Virus record (IMG/VR): IMGVR_UViG_3300031523_000005
Span: 1 to 29,104 of that record
Length of the DNA: 29,104 nucleotides
From: a virus
Direction: 5' to 3' (one strand)
The position numbers were made by a program, and so were the translations under genes. The notes under the pieces are model-generated. The model was not told the origin of the DNA and ran no database searches. It worked only from the letters and a program-made list of their open reading frames with translations. Shown here piece by piece: positions 1 through 7,813 of the stretch. How positions within the stretch are numbered: the first letter of the stretch is position 1; each line of letters begins with the position of its first letter.

Positions 1-236
1 ACACAATATATATTACCCCCTATTAAAGCACTGGTATTAATATATTTACTCGTTAAGTTTTGAGGTGCTAATATTTTAACCCCAGGAAGTATGTCTAACC
101 CATTTCTATCTACCAGATCAAAATACCACCTACTATCTCTAGTATTAAAACTAACAGTAATAAAAATACTATTACTGTTTAAAGTTATAAGTTTTTCTTG
201 GTAAGTATTATCTTCTATTTTTATACGTAATGGCAT
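1..236 (-). CDS. Baseplate plug-like protein (DUF6983-like), 3' part outside the window
   Basis: This gene starts at the ATG at 236-234, just after the TAA of the gene at 239-817, and stays open to the left edge, so only about the first 78 residues are visible. The protein begins MPLRIKIEDNTYQ and contains W-Y-F-D-L-V-D-R-N-G followed by L-P-G-V-K-I-L. That matches the 'WY-x-DLxDxxGxxLxxGxKL' pattern of phage baseplate plug proteins. In known contractile phages this small beta-rich protein sits in the baseplate hub, and its gene lies a little downstream of the tape measure and Dit-like genes, exactly where it is here. The family assignment is from memory of the pattern, and the missing C-terminus cannot be checked. 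Confidence 0.65.
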   Translation of the reverse strand, partial: MPLRIKIEDNTYQEKLITLNSNSIFITVSFNTRDSRWYFDLVDRNGLDILPGVKILAPQNLTSKYINTSALIGGNIYC

Positions 237-238
237 TA

Positions 239-817
239 TTATCCTCCTTTCAGTATTTCCGCTAACTTGGCTTTCATGGATAGTTCTAATTGTTCTGGCA
301 CTTGTTCTGTAGAACTCCCACCGCCAGTAGACTTACCTGTAACTTCATCTTTAACTTCTGGTTTAGGCTTTTTAATAGAAATTATTTTAGCTCTCTCAGA
401 TATATCTATCTCTTGAAAACTAAGGTTACACTTCCACCCTGAAGATCCTTCTTCTTTGGTCTTAGATAAATCAAATTCAGTGATAATACAATTAGATATT
501 ACCTCTGTATCTGCTACCAAGGTGAGTAATACCTTGCTTTTACGCAAGGCACTGATTTCTCCAATCCATTGGAATACAGGAGTGTTCTGTGCATCAGCAG
601 AGTTAACTCTGATGTCTGTTATTATACCTGCAAAAGTGGCAGTCCTGTTATCTAGATAATAATTATCCACAATACTAGTGCCATCTTCCACTGCATGTTT
701 AGTTGCCACAGCAGGGTGTTTTATATTAATATCTGTAGTACAAGATAGTTCATAAATCTTAATACTATTAGATGAAGAACTATCTGCTTTTGCTTCTTTA
801 AAGTAAAATTTAGCCAT
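239..817 (-). CDS. Dit-like tail/baseplate protein
   Basis: This 192-residue protein is encoded 6 nt downstream of the tape measure gene. Its central segment, H-A-V-E-D-G-T-S-I-V-D-N-Y followed by F-A-G-I-I-T-D-I, matches the N-terminal domain of Dit-like phage tail proteins, where a conserved 'P-V-x-x-G-x-x-I-x-D-H' strand leads into 'x-x-x-G-x-I-S-D'. Such proteins form the ring joining the tail tube to the baseplate hub. The last 50 residues change character: Lys/Pro-rich, then a Gly/Ser linker (GGGSS), then a short amphipathic helix ending in AEILKGG, suggesting a flexible C-terminal tether. The start has the preceding TMP stop close by, so translation is probably coupled. The baseplate role is fairly secure from motif plus position; details are inference. 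Confidence 0.68.
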   Translation of the reverse strand: MAKFYFKEAKADSSSSNSIKIYELSCTTDINIKHPAVATKHAVEDGTSIVDNYYLDNRTATFAGIITDIRVNSADAQNTPVFQWIGEISALRKSKVLLTLVADTEVISNCIITEFDLSKTKEEGSSGWKCNLSFQEIDISERAKIISIKKPKPEVKDEVTGKSTGGGSSTEQVPEQLELSMKAKLAEILKGG

Positions 818-823
818 TATTTA

Positions 824-2809
824 TTATCCTGATTCATCTACCATGCCACCTGACCACGCCATGTCTACCGCACCTTTTATAGTGGTGTTAAGGTAACTAG
901 GTAGTCCTGTAACAACAACCTCTACTTTAGTGGGGTTTTCCCTATTGTATATAGCAGAAGGTGTTAGTCCTCTTCCTGACACTATATCCTCTATCAAACT
1001 ACTTATACCAAACAATCCTTTACTTTCTGTGGTAGTCCCTTTATAGTAATTACCATCTTCTCCCTTGGTTATTTCTGAGACCTGTCCATACAGATTCGTC
1101 TGGTAACCTTGTCTTATCTCTTTAACAGATAATTTAGTCATAGCTTCATCTTTACCTGCTGTAAAGTCTTCAATAATACCTAGTGCAGCTACTGCTGCGA
1201 AGATAGGCGCAAATGCGGTAGTGAAGGACGCTGCTGCTGTAACACCGAAAGTCTTTAATGCTGCACCCATTGTACTTATTTTTACCAGTGCATAGCTACC
1301 AAATATTAACTCGAAGTTATCAATAAACACCTTCATAATAGGTTCTACTAGACGAAGTGAGTATGCAATACCTTTGAATACTGCCCCGAATATTCTACCT
1401 AGTTTCTCTAACTGGGGTCCACTATCCCTAAGTATATCTGATAATGTCTTGTATAGTTTAGATAGTCCTTCTTCAAAACCACTAATAAATATACTTTTAC
1501 CTGCTCTTTCTAGGTCAGTGCCTAGCTGACCCTCTGTGACTCTCAGCCCTTCAAGAGATTTCTGATATGCACCACCAGCATTAGCAGCCTCTATAAAACC
1601 TTTAGCTACCTTAGGTAATACATCTTTTGCGAAGAGTTGTCCATCCTCCATCATTTTAAAAAGTTGACCATCTGTAATGTTCAATGCCTTAGAAAATATC
1701 TGTATGGCACCCGGTAAACTATCCCCTAATTGTTCTTTAAGTTCCTCTGCGGAAATTTTACCTTTTGATCCCATTTGGATCAGGGCTTTTTGTGCTCTCT
1801 TGATGCTTTCAGGTGCTACTTTTAGTGCGGTACCAAACATACTTACACCTTTAAATAGTTCCTCCATTTGTCCATCTGACATCTTCCCTTTCATTGAAAA
1901 TTTAAACTTTACGAAGGCATCAGCGGTATCTTTTAAGTTTAGCCCCATCTCGTTCACAATATTATCTATGAATTTCATGTCTTTAGCTGCTGCTGGAGCA
2001 CTACCACTGGCAGCTAACATAGATGCCTCTATGCCTTGGAAGTCCTGTCCTATACGCTTAATAGCTACTGTACCTTGAAACAAGGCAAACACTGAGGCGT
2101 ATGAACGTATCATATTACGAGTACTATCTACTACACCTTTCTGTGTCATGTTGAGTTTTCTGTTCTCTGCAGCTAGTTTTCTAGTCTCAGTGCCAGTCCT
2201 CCTAAGTTGGTACTGTAACCTACGAAGATCCTCAACTTGACCCATACTAGCTGCTGCATCCATTTTCTCGCCATAAGAACCTAATGTGCCCTCGTACTTA
2301 GCCTTCATGTATGTAGGAGAGTTCTTTATAGACTTATGTAGGTTGTTAGCACCTTTTCTATCTATACCTACCGACAGTTCCCTCTTCCTAAGATTCTCTG
2401 CCTCTTTCTTAAGGTTAGCTGCCGACTTCCTGAGATTAGCAGCTTCCTCTTTAGCAATACCCTTTTGCTGTTTGAACTGACCTTTTAGTAGGTTATCATT
2501 AAGCTTTTGAGCTTTTTGTTGATCAGAGAACTTATTAGGCGCTACTTTAGAATTAACTTTATCTTCTGCTTGCTTAAGTGCACGAGCTTTACTTTTTTCT
2601 GTAGCTAAAAAGAATTTAAAGTTATCAGCTTGATCTTTCTTGTTTTGCAAGTGAAGCTTCTTCTTTAACTTAGCTTCCTCAGTAAGAGGTTTTTCCCTCT
2701 TCTTACCCAGTTCTTCTAAGATCTTCTCAATCTCACCAGCTTCTTTCTTCACCTTCTTTGTATCAAAACCAATTGATATGAAAAATTCTTCTATATAGTT
2801 GTTAGCCAT
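824..2809 (-). CDS. Tail tape measure protein
   Basis: This 661-residue protein is the longest in the tail block. Residues about 20-225 are highly charged (Lys/Glu/Arg) and predicted coiled coil. Residues about 240-430 match the tape-measure N-terminal domain (TIGR02675-like): E-A-S-M-L-A-A-S-G, then L-x-F-I-D-N-I-V-N-E-M-G, K-G-K-I-S-A-E-E-L-K-E-Q-L-G-D-S-L-P-G-A and D-V-L-P-K-V-A-K-G-F. A hydrophobic Ala/Phe-rich stretch near 500-550 could be a membrane-active segment. At the usual ~0.15 nm per residue it would set a tail of about 100 nm (inference). It sits directly downstream of the tail assembly chaperone pair and upstream of the Dit-like gene, the standard order. Its Shine-Dalgarno site is weak (AAGG about 10 nt before ATG). 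Confidence 0.9.
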   Translation of the reverse strand: MANNYIEEFFISIGFDTKKVKKEAGEIEKILEELGKKREKPLTEEAKLKKKLHLQNKKDQADNFKFFLATEKSKARALKQAEDKVNSKVAPNKFSDQQKAQKLNDNLLKGQFKQQKGIAKEEAANLRKSAANLKKEAENLRKRELSVGIDRKGANNLHKSIKNSPTYMKAKYEGTLGSYGEKMDAAASMGQVEDLRRLQYQLRRTGTETRKLAAENRKLNMTQKGVVDSTRNMIRSYASVFALFQGTVAIKRIGQDFQGIEASMLAASGSAPAAAKDMKFIDNIVNEMGLNLKDTADAFVKFKFSMKGKMSDGQMEELFKGVSMFGTALKVAPESIKRAQKALIQMGSKGKISAEELKEQLGDSLPGAIQIFSKALNITDGQLFKMMEDGQLFAKDVLPKVAKGFIEAANAGGAYQKSLEGLRVTEGQLGTDLERAGKSIFISGFEEGLSKLYKTLSDILRDSGPQLEKLGRIFGAVFKGIAYSLRLVEPIMKVFIDNFELIFGSYALVKISTMGAALKTFGVTAAASFTTAFAPIFAAVAALGIIEDFTAGKDEAMTKLSVKEIRQGYQTNLYGQVSEITKGEDGNYYKGTTTESKGLFGISSLIEDIVSGRGLTPSAIYNRENPTKVEVVVTGLPSYLNTTIKGAVDMAWSGGMVDESG

Positions 2810-2840
2810 ACTTATATAACCTTATATAATGGTAGGAGAA

Positions 2841-3131
2841 CTAGCCCCTACTCTTAGGGGGCTTATTGTCTAAATATTCTGCTACTTTATAATCACTAGA
2901 TACCATCATCAATTCCTCATATTCCAGTATTTGTTTAGGTAATGTACTGAATTTAAGTTCATTTATAGGTAGTCCATATTCTTTCCAAGTAAACTTAGAG
3001 ATAGCCAAGAACTTAAGTGTCCTATTATCTAAACTACAAAGGTCTTCTACTTGTTTATCTACTCGCTTCCTATTCCGTTCATTACCTTCCCTAGTCCACC
3101 CATTATCGATTGGAACATATCGCTTTGTGTA
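2841..3131 (-). CDS. -1 frameshift extension of the tail assembly chaperone (gpT-like part)
   Basis: This open frame has no plausible start codon. Its only Met codons are an M-M pair about 30 residues before the end, yet it runs open from the heptamer at 3131-3137 to a TAG at 2843-2841. Entering it by a -1 slip at T-TTT-TTT gives 136 residues of the upstream chaperone followed by 96 new residues, beginning Y-T-K-R-Y-V and rich in Lys/Arg/Asp, for a 232-residue fusion. This is the gpG/gpGT arrangement known in lambda and in most long-tailed phages, where a minority frameshift product binds the tape measure protein during tail assembly. The position between chaperone and tape measure supports this strongly. 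Frameshifting efficiency cannot be read from sequence. Confidence 0.82.
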   Translation of the reverse strand, partial: YTKRYVPIDNGWTREGNERNRKRVDKQVEDLCSLDNRTLKFLAISKFTWKEYGLPINELKFSTLPKQILEYEELMMVSSDYKVAEYLDNKPPKSRG

Positions 3132-3538
3132 AAAAAACCTTGGAAATTTACCTCCAATGCGTAGATAATAAGTTCCATCATCTCGTGAACTTTTTCCTTG
3201 AAGTGTTCGTCTATATTTATAGTCTGCCCTTCACAACTAGCACCTTGTAACATCTTATCTACTAAGTTTCTCATCTCAGGTTTATTGATATTATGAGAGA
3301 CAATAGTAAGTACTTCTTTGAATGTGTTCTGCTTTTCAAACATTGCAGCTTCTTCATCTACGTTTCTACTGTCTAAAACTTCTCCAAATACAGGACCAAT
3401 AGTCTCTAGTATTAATGTCCATCCATCCCAAGCTACCCAACCACTTAATGCTTGAATGCCGTATCTTTTACCACCAATAACTTTCTGTTTAAAGAAATCT
3501 TCTGGGTTTGGTGCTCCACCTTGTAATGTATTGCTCAT
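3059..3538 (-). CDS. Tail assembly chaperone (gpG-like, unshifted product)
   Basis: This 159-residue, mostly helical protein is encoded between the tail tube and tape measure genes. It begins M-S-N-T-L-Q-G-G-A-P-N-P and contains G-G-K-R-Y-G-I-Q-A-L-S-G-W-V-A-W-D-G-W near residues 22-40, a pattern I associate with chaperones in phages carrying DUF3383-type sheaths. The final 23 residues lie downstream of a slippery run of seven T residues, so a minority of ribosomes should produce a longer form. The ribosome-binding region is odd: instead of AGGAGG there is a simple GA repeat (GAGAGAGAGAGA) just before the ATG, also visible as a TC tract on the plus strand at 3547-3559. Function is inferred from position and the frameshift architecture. 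Confidence 0.78.
   Translation of the reverse strand: MSNTLQGGAPNPEDFFKQKVIGGKRYGIQALSGWVAWDGWTLILETIGPVFGEVLDSRNVDEEAAMFEKQNTFKEVLTIVSHNINKPEMRNLVDKMLQGASCEGQTINIDEHFKEKVHEMMELIIYALEVNFQGFFTQSDMFQSIMGGLGKVMNGIGSE
3131..3137 (-). promoter_or_regulatory. Slippery heptamer T-TTT-TTT for -1 ribosomal frameshifting
   Basis: In the frame of the chaperone the codons read GGT TTT TTT ACA, giving an X-XXY-YYZ heptamer made only of T. A slip of -1 changes the next codon from ACA to TAC and enters a 96-codon open frame ending at 2841. Codon phase was checked: 3538-3139 is 399, a multiple of three, and 3131-2843 is 288, also a multiple of three. Confidence 0.8.
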
Positions 3539-3577
3539 ATTGTTTCTCTCTCTCTCTCATTTCTATATTATATAAAC

Positions 3578-3601
3578 TAAAAAGGAGTCCGAAGACTCCT
3601 T
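3578..3601 (-). terminator. Rho-independent terminator after the tail tube gene
   Basis: On the minus strand an 8-bp perfect stem AAGGAGTC/GACTCCTT closes a TTCG tetraloop and is followed by TTT. It lies 15 nt after the tail tube stop and before the chaperone gene. It probably keeps tube and sheath transcripts high relative to the chaperone and tape measure. Confidence 0.88.
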
Positions 3602-3615
3602 ATTTAAAACATCTA

Positions 3616-4113
3616 TTACGCTAGGTTAACTTTAAGGTCTTTAATAGTCTGTACAAATGCCTTTGCATTAACAACATCTGTACTTTCAGTACCTAGTGGA
3701 TCTGGAATGTATTGTACATTCTCCACATAGAACATCCAAGTACGACTACTAGCCTCTACAGCTAAGTCTTGGTTAGCTGGCATATCTAGGAATGCACCCT
3801 TGAGGTAGGTAAGTACACCACCTGATTTATCAGATACCGTGATATCGTAAAATAGTGGTTTACGTGCTTTATCTTGAGCCTGTTGTATACCAGAACAAAA
3901 AGTATTTACTGCACTGTTTTGTTGTTGAACTTCAATATCAAAAGTGCCTGTCACATCAGCAGAATAAGTAAGACCTAATCTACCATCAGCAGAAATGTTC
4001 TTAGAAGTATTTTCTGAGTTACGGGTAATAGTAATACTATCCCATCCGTCTACGTTAATTGCACCACCAAAAGAGATATCTACATCTTTAGGGCTATATA
4101 CATTTTGAGCCAT
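3616..4113 (-). CDS. Tail tube protein (DUF3277-like)
   Basis: This 165-residue protein begins MAQNVYSPKDVDISFGGAI and contains V-D-G-W-D-S-I-T-I-T-R-N near residues 22-33 and a central D-V-T-G-T-F-D-I-E-V-Q-Q-Q-N-S strand. This is the layout of the DUF3277 structural family, whose genes sit beside DUF3383 sheath genes. The protein would polymerise into the inner tube of the contractile tail. The gene follows the sheath gene by 15 nt and is followed by a strong terminator, consistent with a high-copy virion protein. Beta-strand-rich composition with no membrane segment fits the role. Family call is from pattern memory plus synteny. Confidence 0.85.
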   Translation of the reverse strand: MAQNVYSPKDVDISFGGAINVDGWDSITITRNSENTSKNISADGRLGLTYSADVTGTFDIEVQQQNSAVNTFCSGIQQAQDKARKPLFYDITVSDKSGGVLTYLKGAFLDMPANQDLAVEASSRTWMFYVENVQYIPDPLGTESTDVVNAKAFVQTIKDLKVNLA

Positions 4114-4128
4114 AATTTATATCTCCTA

Positions 4129-5484
4129 TTATAAGCTTAGTGTGCCAGTCAACTCTACCATATGAATAGCGTTAGTTAACGTAGCTTTGAATGTGATCTG
4201 CTTGAATGTGCGTGAAGCCTTGTCAGCAGTGTTAAAAAGTGATTGGTCTGGAATAACAATAACAAAATCATCTTCAATGAAATTATGAGTTCCCTCTGAC
4301 GTATACAAAGACAAGACTGTCTGTAATACACTTCTGATTTGGTTTGCACCTTTGTTATTGAAAGCCACTTTAGACGCTTTCTGTCTGATAAGTAAGTTGG
4401 TTAAGTCAGCTTCAAGGTCAACCTGAAGATTATCTCTGCCTACAATATTATCAATATATTCGCCAGAAGCCATCTTACCTACTACAGTAATAACTGGATC
4501 AGAAATGCTACTTCCAACACGAGCAAAATAATCACCATTAACTTTCTTAAGGTTAGTCTGTTCTGTTGCTGTTAAGTCTTTACCTGAAGCATTCTTAGAA
4601 GGACTCACTGCTGCTACAATACGGTTAGCGTATGTAACTGAACCAGTAACTGCAAAAGCAATCTCTGCTAAAGCTGATACTTCTGGGAACTTAGTACTTG
4701 CTTCGTGATGGAAGAAAGCAGAAGAACGGAAGTAATTAGCGGTGTTAAGATCTGCAATCGTACCTGTTGGGGTAGACAGTAAATCATTTACCTCGTTCAT
4801 AGAAGTACGGAATACTTTTAACTTAGCTTCGATATCTGCTGCTGCTGCTAATACAAACGCATTAGACTTATCTTCTGCTGTGAAGTAGCGGTAGGCATCA
4901 TCTTCTAAAGAGATAGCTGCAATAGTAGCTGCTGCTAATTCCGTAGAGACTGCTTCGAAAGTTTCTACTAAATTTACTAAACCACCTACAGTATACCAAT
5001 CAGTACCTGAAACTATTTGAACTAATGTGATAGTTGATGCTGCACCACTACCTACTTTTGTTGCCGTAATCTTAGTAGAGAATATTGCATCTATAGCTGT
5101 GATAATATCATCTATAGTGGTCTCTTCTGTAGTATTGGCAGGGACAGTAATAGTTGACTGGGCTATAGTATTAGCTTGTAAAACAACTGTATGATTAGAA
5201 GTACTAGCTACAAAATTACTAAGTGATAGTATTGATGTAGTTTCTTGTCTACCAATCTTAATAGATGTAGGGCTTGGGTTTTGTGAAAATGCACCTTGTG
5301 CTGCAATGTATATACTAGAGGTAGTTGGAATACCATCTGTTGACATTGCTAAAGTGCTAGTGTAAGCTCGTACACGTTCTGAGAAGTAATTGTGCTTACC
5401 TGCAAACAGAATGGTACCGAAGCCTTGTCTAGACACAGAAGATGTGGCTAGTGCTATATTAGCTATGGCTAATTGTACTGACAT
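4129..5484 (-). CDS. Contractile tail sheath protein (DUF3383-like)
   Basis: This 451-residue protein begins MSVQLAIANIALATSSVSRQ and then F-G-T-I-L-F-A-G-K-H, the start I associate with DUF3383 sheath proteins. It is rich in Ala, Thr and Ser. Its C-terminal part holds a long strand-rich region, I-R-S-V-L-Q-T-V-L-S-L-Y-T-S-E-G-T, then F-K-Q-I-T-F-K-A-T-L-T-N-A-I-H and V-E-L-T-G-T-L-S-L. That end, 'tFkat LtnaIh..ElTGtl', is typical of sheath subunits that exchange terminal strands between neighbours. It has a good Shine-Dalgarno (TTAGGAG) 6 nt before ATG. It makes the phage a myovirus: sheath contraction drives the tube through the host envelope. The gene order neck terminator, sheath, tube supports the assignment. 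Confidence 0.88.
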   Translation of the reverse strand: MSVQLAIANIALATSSVSRQGFGTILFAGKHNYFSERVRAYTSTLAMSTDGIPTTSSIYIAAQGAFSQNPSPTSIKIGRQETTSILSLSNFVASTSNHTVVLQANTIAQSTITVPANTTEETTIDDIITAIDAIFSTKITATKVGSGAASTITLVQIVSGTDWYTVGGLVNLVETFEAVSTELAAATIAAISLEDDAYRYFTAEDKSNAFVLAAAADIEAKLKVFRTSMNEVNDLLSTPTGTIADLNTANYFRSSAFFHHEASTKFPEVSALAEIAFAVTGSVTYANRIVAAVSPSKNASGKDLTATEQTNLKKVNGDYFARVGSSISDPVITVVGKMASGEYIDNIVGRDNLQVDLEADLTNLLIRQKASKVAFNNKGANQIRSVLQTVLSLYTSEGTHNFIEDDFVIVIPDQSLFNTADKASRTFKQITFKATLTNAIHMVELTGTLSL

Positions 5485-5532
5485 TTAAAACTCCTAATTA
5501 GGATTATATTATTATACGTTAACGTGATTAAG

Positions 5533-5563
5533 GGTTATCTCTATCAGCTTAACAGAGATCACC
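5533..5563 (-). other. Intergenic hairpin upstream of the sheath gene
   Basis: In the 99-nt gap before the sheath gene, GGTTATCTCT pairs with AGAGATCACC (one mismatch) across an 11-nt loop. There is no U-run on either side, so it is probably a transcript processing or stabilising structure rather than a terminator. I see no convincing -35/-10 pair in this gap. Confidence 0.4.
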
Positions 5564-5583
5564 TATTCCCTTGTAAGGTGTTT

Positions 5584-6243
5584 TTACGGGTATGTAACAT
5601 TGGTCTCTACATACACATGTAATTCTGGGGTGTCTGGGTCATCAATATAGATACCTCCTTGTATTCCTTCTTGCGATACGGTAGTATCTAGGATTACATT
5701 TTCTATTGGAGGTGCGTCTACTACTGGGATAATAACCTCATCTAATACTGCTAGTATTAGGTCAAAAGAAGCTACTTCCCTGTACTTATCTTCCATGACA
5801 GAAGCAACGAACACTGGGTCGGATTTAGATCTTACTCTAGTCTCTGTAGGTGATAATGTATGTATCATGTCCCTGACACTGTCAACCTCTAAGAGCATAT
5901 GCATTTCGTTACACAAACTCATAACATCATCTTGTGAGGTACCAAAGAACTTAATAGAGTAGGAAGCTATCTTATGTGTTCTGTAAACATAATCTCCATT
6001 GGTATTATATGCTCTTTCTGATAACTCATAACCTTCGTCACTTATACGGGTGTAATCCACACTAGCGTAAGGGTAGTCTGGAAAAGGTGGGGTTACTTTT
6101 GAACTCCCTTGAGAAAAGAGTCTACTTCTTATCACAGCCTTCTTGGTATTAGCACCTGTACCGTAATCCGATAACTTACTACCTATAAACTGTCTTACTG
6201 TCTTAACTAGCGCACCTTCAATACCTCTTATATCTATTGGCAT
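5584..6243 (-). CDS. Phage neck terminator / tail completion protein
   Basis: This 219-residue protein is encoded immediately upstream of the tail sheath, overlapping the preceding gene by 1 nt (ATG inside TAATG-like junction). Residues around 45-65 read F-P-D-Y-P-Y-A-S-V-D-Y and around 88-110 Y-R-T-H-K-I-A-S-Y-S-I-K-F-F-G. This matches the LIC_12616/gp12-like neck terminator family, in which 'P-x-P-Y-x-x-v-x' is followed by a 'y-x-v-x-f-y-G' strand. Members close the head-proximal end of the tail tube. The last ~40 residues (V-V-D-A-P-P-I-E-N-V onwards) look like a separate acidic beta segment. The role follows from family resemblance and from the position between connector genes and sheath. 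Confidence 0.75.
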   Translation of the reverse strand: MPIDIRGIEGALVKTVRQFIGSKLSDYGTGANTKKAVIRSRLFSQGSSKVTPPFPDYPYASVDYTRISDEGYELSERAYNTNGDYVYRTHKIASYSIKFFGTSQDDVMSLCNEMHMLLEVDSVRDMIHTLSPTETRVRSKSDPVFVASVMEDKYREVASFDLILAVLDEVIIPVVDAPPIENVILDTTVSQEGIQGGIYIDDPDTPELHVYVETNVTYP

Positions 6244-6623
6244 TATACTTTATCCTTACGGTAGAAGTAACCTAAGTTATGTACTGGTATTAAGCTGGTA
6301 GCACTATAAGTCTGTCCATCCCACCTTTCGAGATCTTTACAAAAGTAGGAGTTACCTTCATGCTCTAGTTGATCACCTGCTGTCTGAGTTATTTCATCAT
6401 AAGCAACTAAGTCGGAGGGAGTATATACCTTTATAGCATCTACGGATCTATACCCTGTAGGACTATTAAAACTATTTTTACCCTCTCGGTAAGGTTGTAT
6501 ACTACATATTATGGGGATATTTAAAGTATCTCCTGCTACAAAGTTTTCATCGTCATCAATGTAACCTTTTGAGGTAGTACGTACAATAGTCTCTGTTCTA
6601 TTAAACAACTTCATCTTAGCCAT
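6243..6623 (-). CDS. Head-tail connector (stopper-like) protein
   Basis: This 126-residue protein overlaps both neighbours by one base (TAATG junctions), indicating tight translational coupling. It has the pattern R-T-E-T-I-V-R, then an acidic D-D-D-E-N-F-V-A-G-D, I-I-C-S-I-Q-P-Y, and A-I-K-V-Y-T near the middle. This is the layout of small head-closure proteins in myoviruses ('i.r...g.yv.G.w..g......i.asvQP'). It would bind under the portal or adaptor ring and close the DNA channel. No catalytic motifs are present. The functional call rests mainly on synteny: adaptor, unknown, tail completion, stopper, terminator, sheath. Confidence 0.62.
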   Translation of the reverse strand: MAKMKLFNRTETIVRTTSKGYIDDDENFVAGDTLNIPIICSIQPYREGKNSFNSPTGYRSVDAIKVYTPSDLVAYDEITQTAGDQLEHEGNSYFCKDLERWDGQTYSATSLIPVHNLGYFYRKDKV

Positions 6624-7090
6624 TATGCGTACCTTAGTGTATAGTTAAAAGATGTTTTGAATCCAAAGTTATCTGATAACTCACCTGTATCATATAAAGG
6701 TGTGGGGTTATTTGTCACTATTAACATAGAAGAGTTGCCGAAGATGAATCTACCTTCTTGCATATATTTCCTACCTATGGAAGTCAATACGTCCTCTACT
6801 TCATAACGTGAATCTATTTTAATATAGTCTTGTAATAATGACTTGAAGAACTTCTTGTTAGCCCCATCACCCCTAAAGGGTTTGATCTTACCTATAACAG
6901 GTCTCCAAGCATGTTTACCTAATTCAGGAAACTCATGTATGAAGGCTAGTGATGCGTAAGACATATTAGCTAGTGTATGTGTACCTGAATCTGAAAAGTA
7001 CCCTATACTAGCTCTCTGCTCGTGTAATTTCAACAGACGCTTTACTAACTGAGGTAGTTTGCTTTTCTTCTTGTTTCTCGTTATCTTCAT
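6623..7090 (-). CDS. Tail completion / neck protein (HK97 gp10-like)
   Basis: This 155-residue protein has a basic N-terminus (KITRNKKKSKLPQL), then I-G-Y-F-S-D-S-G-T-H and A-F-I-H-E-F-P, a W-R-P-V-I segment, and T-N-N-P-T-P-L-Y-D-T-G-E-L-S near residues 126-139. The 'a.iHEfG ... pR.fl ... pPLidTG.L..s' series is the signature of gp10-like tail completion proteins. These sit at the head-proximal tail end. The start at 7090 has AAGGA 9 nt upstream but lies 83 nt inside the preceding gene in another frame, an unusually long overlap. The gp10-like fold is a confident call; the exact neck position is inferred. Confidence 0.72.
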   Translation of the reverse strand: MKITRNKKKSKLPQLVKRLLKLHEQRASIGYFSDSGTHTLANMSYASLAFIHEFPELGKHAWRPVIGKIKPFRGDGANKKFFKSLLQDYIKIDSRYEVEDVLTSIGRKYMQEGRFIFGNSSMLIVTNNPTPLYDTGELSDNFGFKTSFNYTLRYA

Positions 7091-7211
7091 TAGATTTTTT
7101 CCTTGAAGACTTAGTTTTTACTTTCTTATTACTCGGCTTATCCAAGTCAATATAAAATTCTTCTATACTACCATCTTCTAATGTACGTGTTACTTTTGCT
7201 TGTCTGCTCAT
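7008..7211 (-). CDS. Small charged protein overlapping the neck gene
   Basis: This 67-residue protein starts at 7211 in an ATGA overlap with the stop of the adaptor gene, a strong sign of coupled translation. The first 25 residues (M-S-R-Q-A-K-V-T-R-T-L-E-D-G-S-I-E-E-F) look folded. The remainder is Lys/Glu/Ser-rich and probably disordered. Its last 27 codons overlap the next gene in a different frame. I do not recognise it. It may be a small virion or assembly factor. The possibility that only the non-overlapped N-terminal half is functionally constrained cannot be excluded. Confidence 0.62.
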   Translation of the reverse strand: MSRQAKVTRTLEDGSIEEFYIDLDKPSNKKVKTKSSRKKSNEDNEKQEEKQTTSVSKASVEITRAES

Positions 7212-7735
7212 GAGTAATAGTGTCCTGTTCTGAAACCTCTCCTGCCAGTAGATCTTCCAGTTACTTTTGGAAATGCTGCTACAGATAAAGGGTTGTAGGT
7301 ACTAGTAGTATTAGGGTTTGTTCTATAGTTCTCTACTTCTTGAGCAGAAACACCATTTATAAGTACTGGAGGTTGTACAGTAACTAATATAACTCCAAAC
7401 TTTTCTGGGTTAGCAGCGTAGTCATTGTATAGTTCATCATAAGCTTCTATAACCTCTTTAGAGGATGTGTATTGTACATCTATACTAACATCACCTATCT
7501 TCTCTTTAGTGCCTTTAGTGCCACTCTCTGAGCTTGTAGTAGCTCCTGCTTTCAGATAATCTAGTACACTTAGTGTAGTTCTCCAGAAAATCCATGGATA
7601 GTCTCCTATATGTGCTGGGTCTGTATCAGTTATATCCCCAAAATGGACAATTATATCCTCTGGTAATTTTTCTACTGATATACCACCTAAGCAAATCCGT
7701 ACATCTTTTATTAGTTTTGACTGATTATAAGCCAT
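7208..7735 (-). CDS. Head-tail adaptor-like protein
   Basis: This 175-residue protein is the first gene after the promoter at 7765-7793. It carries L-P-E-D-I-I-V-H-F-G-D near residues 24-34, D-Y-P-W-I-F-W-R-T-T near 44-53 and a helical E-A-Y-D-E-L-Y-N-D-Y near 96-105, then an Arg/Gly-rich C-terminus (G-R-S-T-G-R-R-G-F-R-T-G-H). Its position at the head of the neck operon suggests the adaptor ring that binds the portal. Sequence resemblance to gp6-like adaptors is weak, so the role is inferred from gene order. The basic tail could contact DNA or the portal. Confidence 0.5.
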   Translation of the reverse strand: MAYNQSKLIKDVRICLGGISVEKLPEDIIVHFGDITDTDPAHIGDYPWIFWRTTLSVLDYLKAGATTSSESGTKGTKEKIGDVSIDVQYTSSKEVIEAYDELYNDYAANPEKFGVILVTVQPPVLINGVSAQEVENYRTNPNTTSTYNPLSVAAFPKVTGRSTGRRGFRTGHYYS

Positions 7736-7764
7736 AGGTTTTTATCCTCTTATTTATAATACCC

Positions 7765-7793
7765 ATTATAGCAGTATTCCTTTGTATCGTCAA
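7765..7793 (-). promoter_or_regulatory. Sigma-70-type promoter for the neck/tail genes
   Basis: TTGACG at 7793-7788, a 17-bp spacer, then TATAAT at 7770-7765. It lies 30 nt upstream of the adaptor gene start and directly after the gene ending at 7814, so it would drive neck and tail genes with host RNA polymerase. Confidence 0.82.
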
Positions 7794-7813
7794 TTAGTAA
7801 GGTTATTCTTGGA

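Noticed and set aside
2841-2870. GC hairpin AGCCCC/GGGGCT before the tape measure as a terminator
   Set aside because: The stem overlaps the end of the frameshift extension and is followed by AGTTCTCC, not a U-run.
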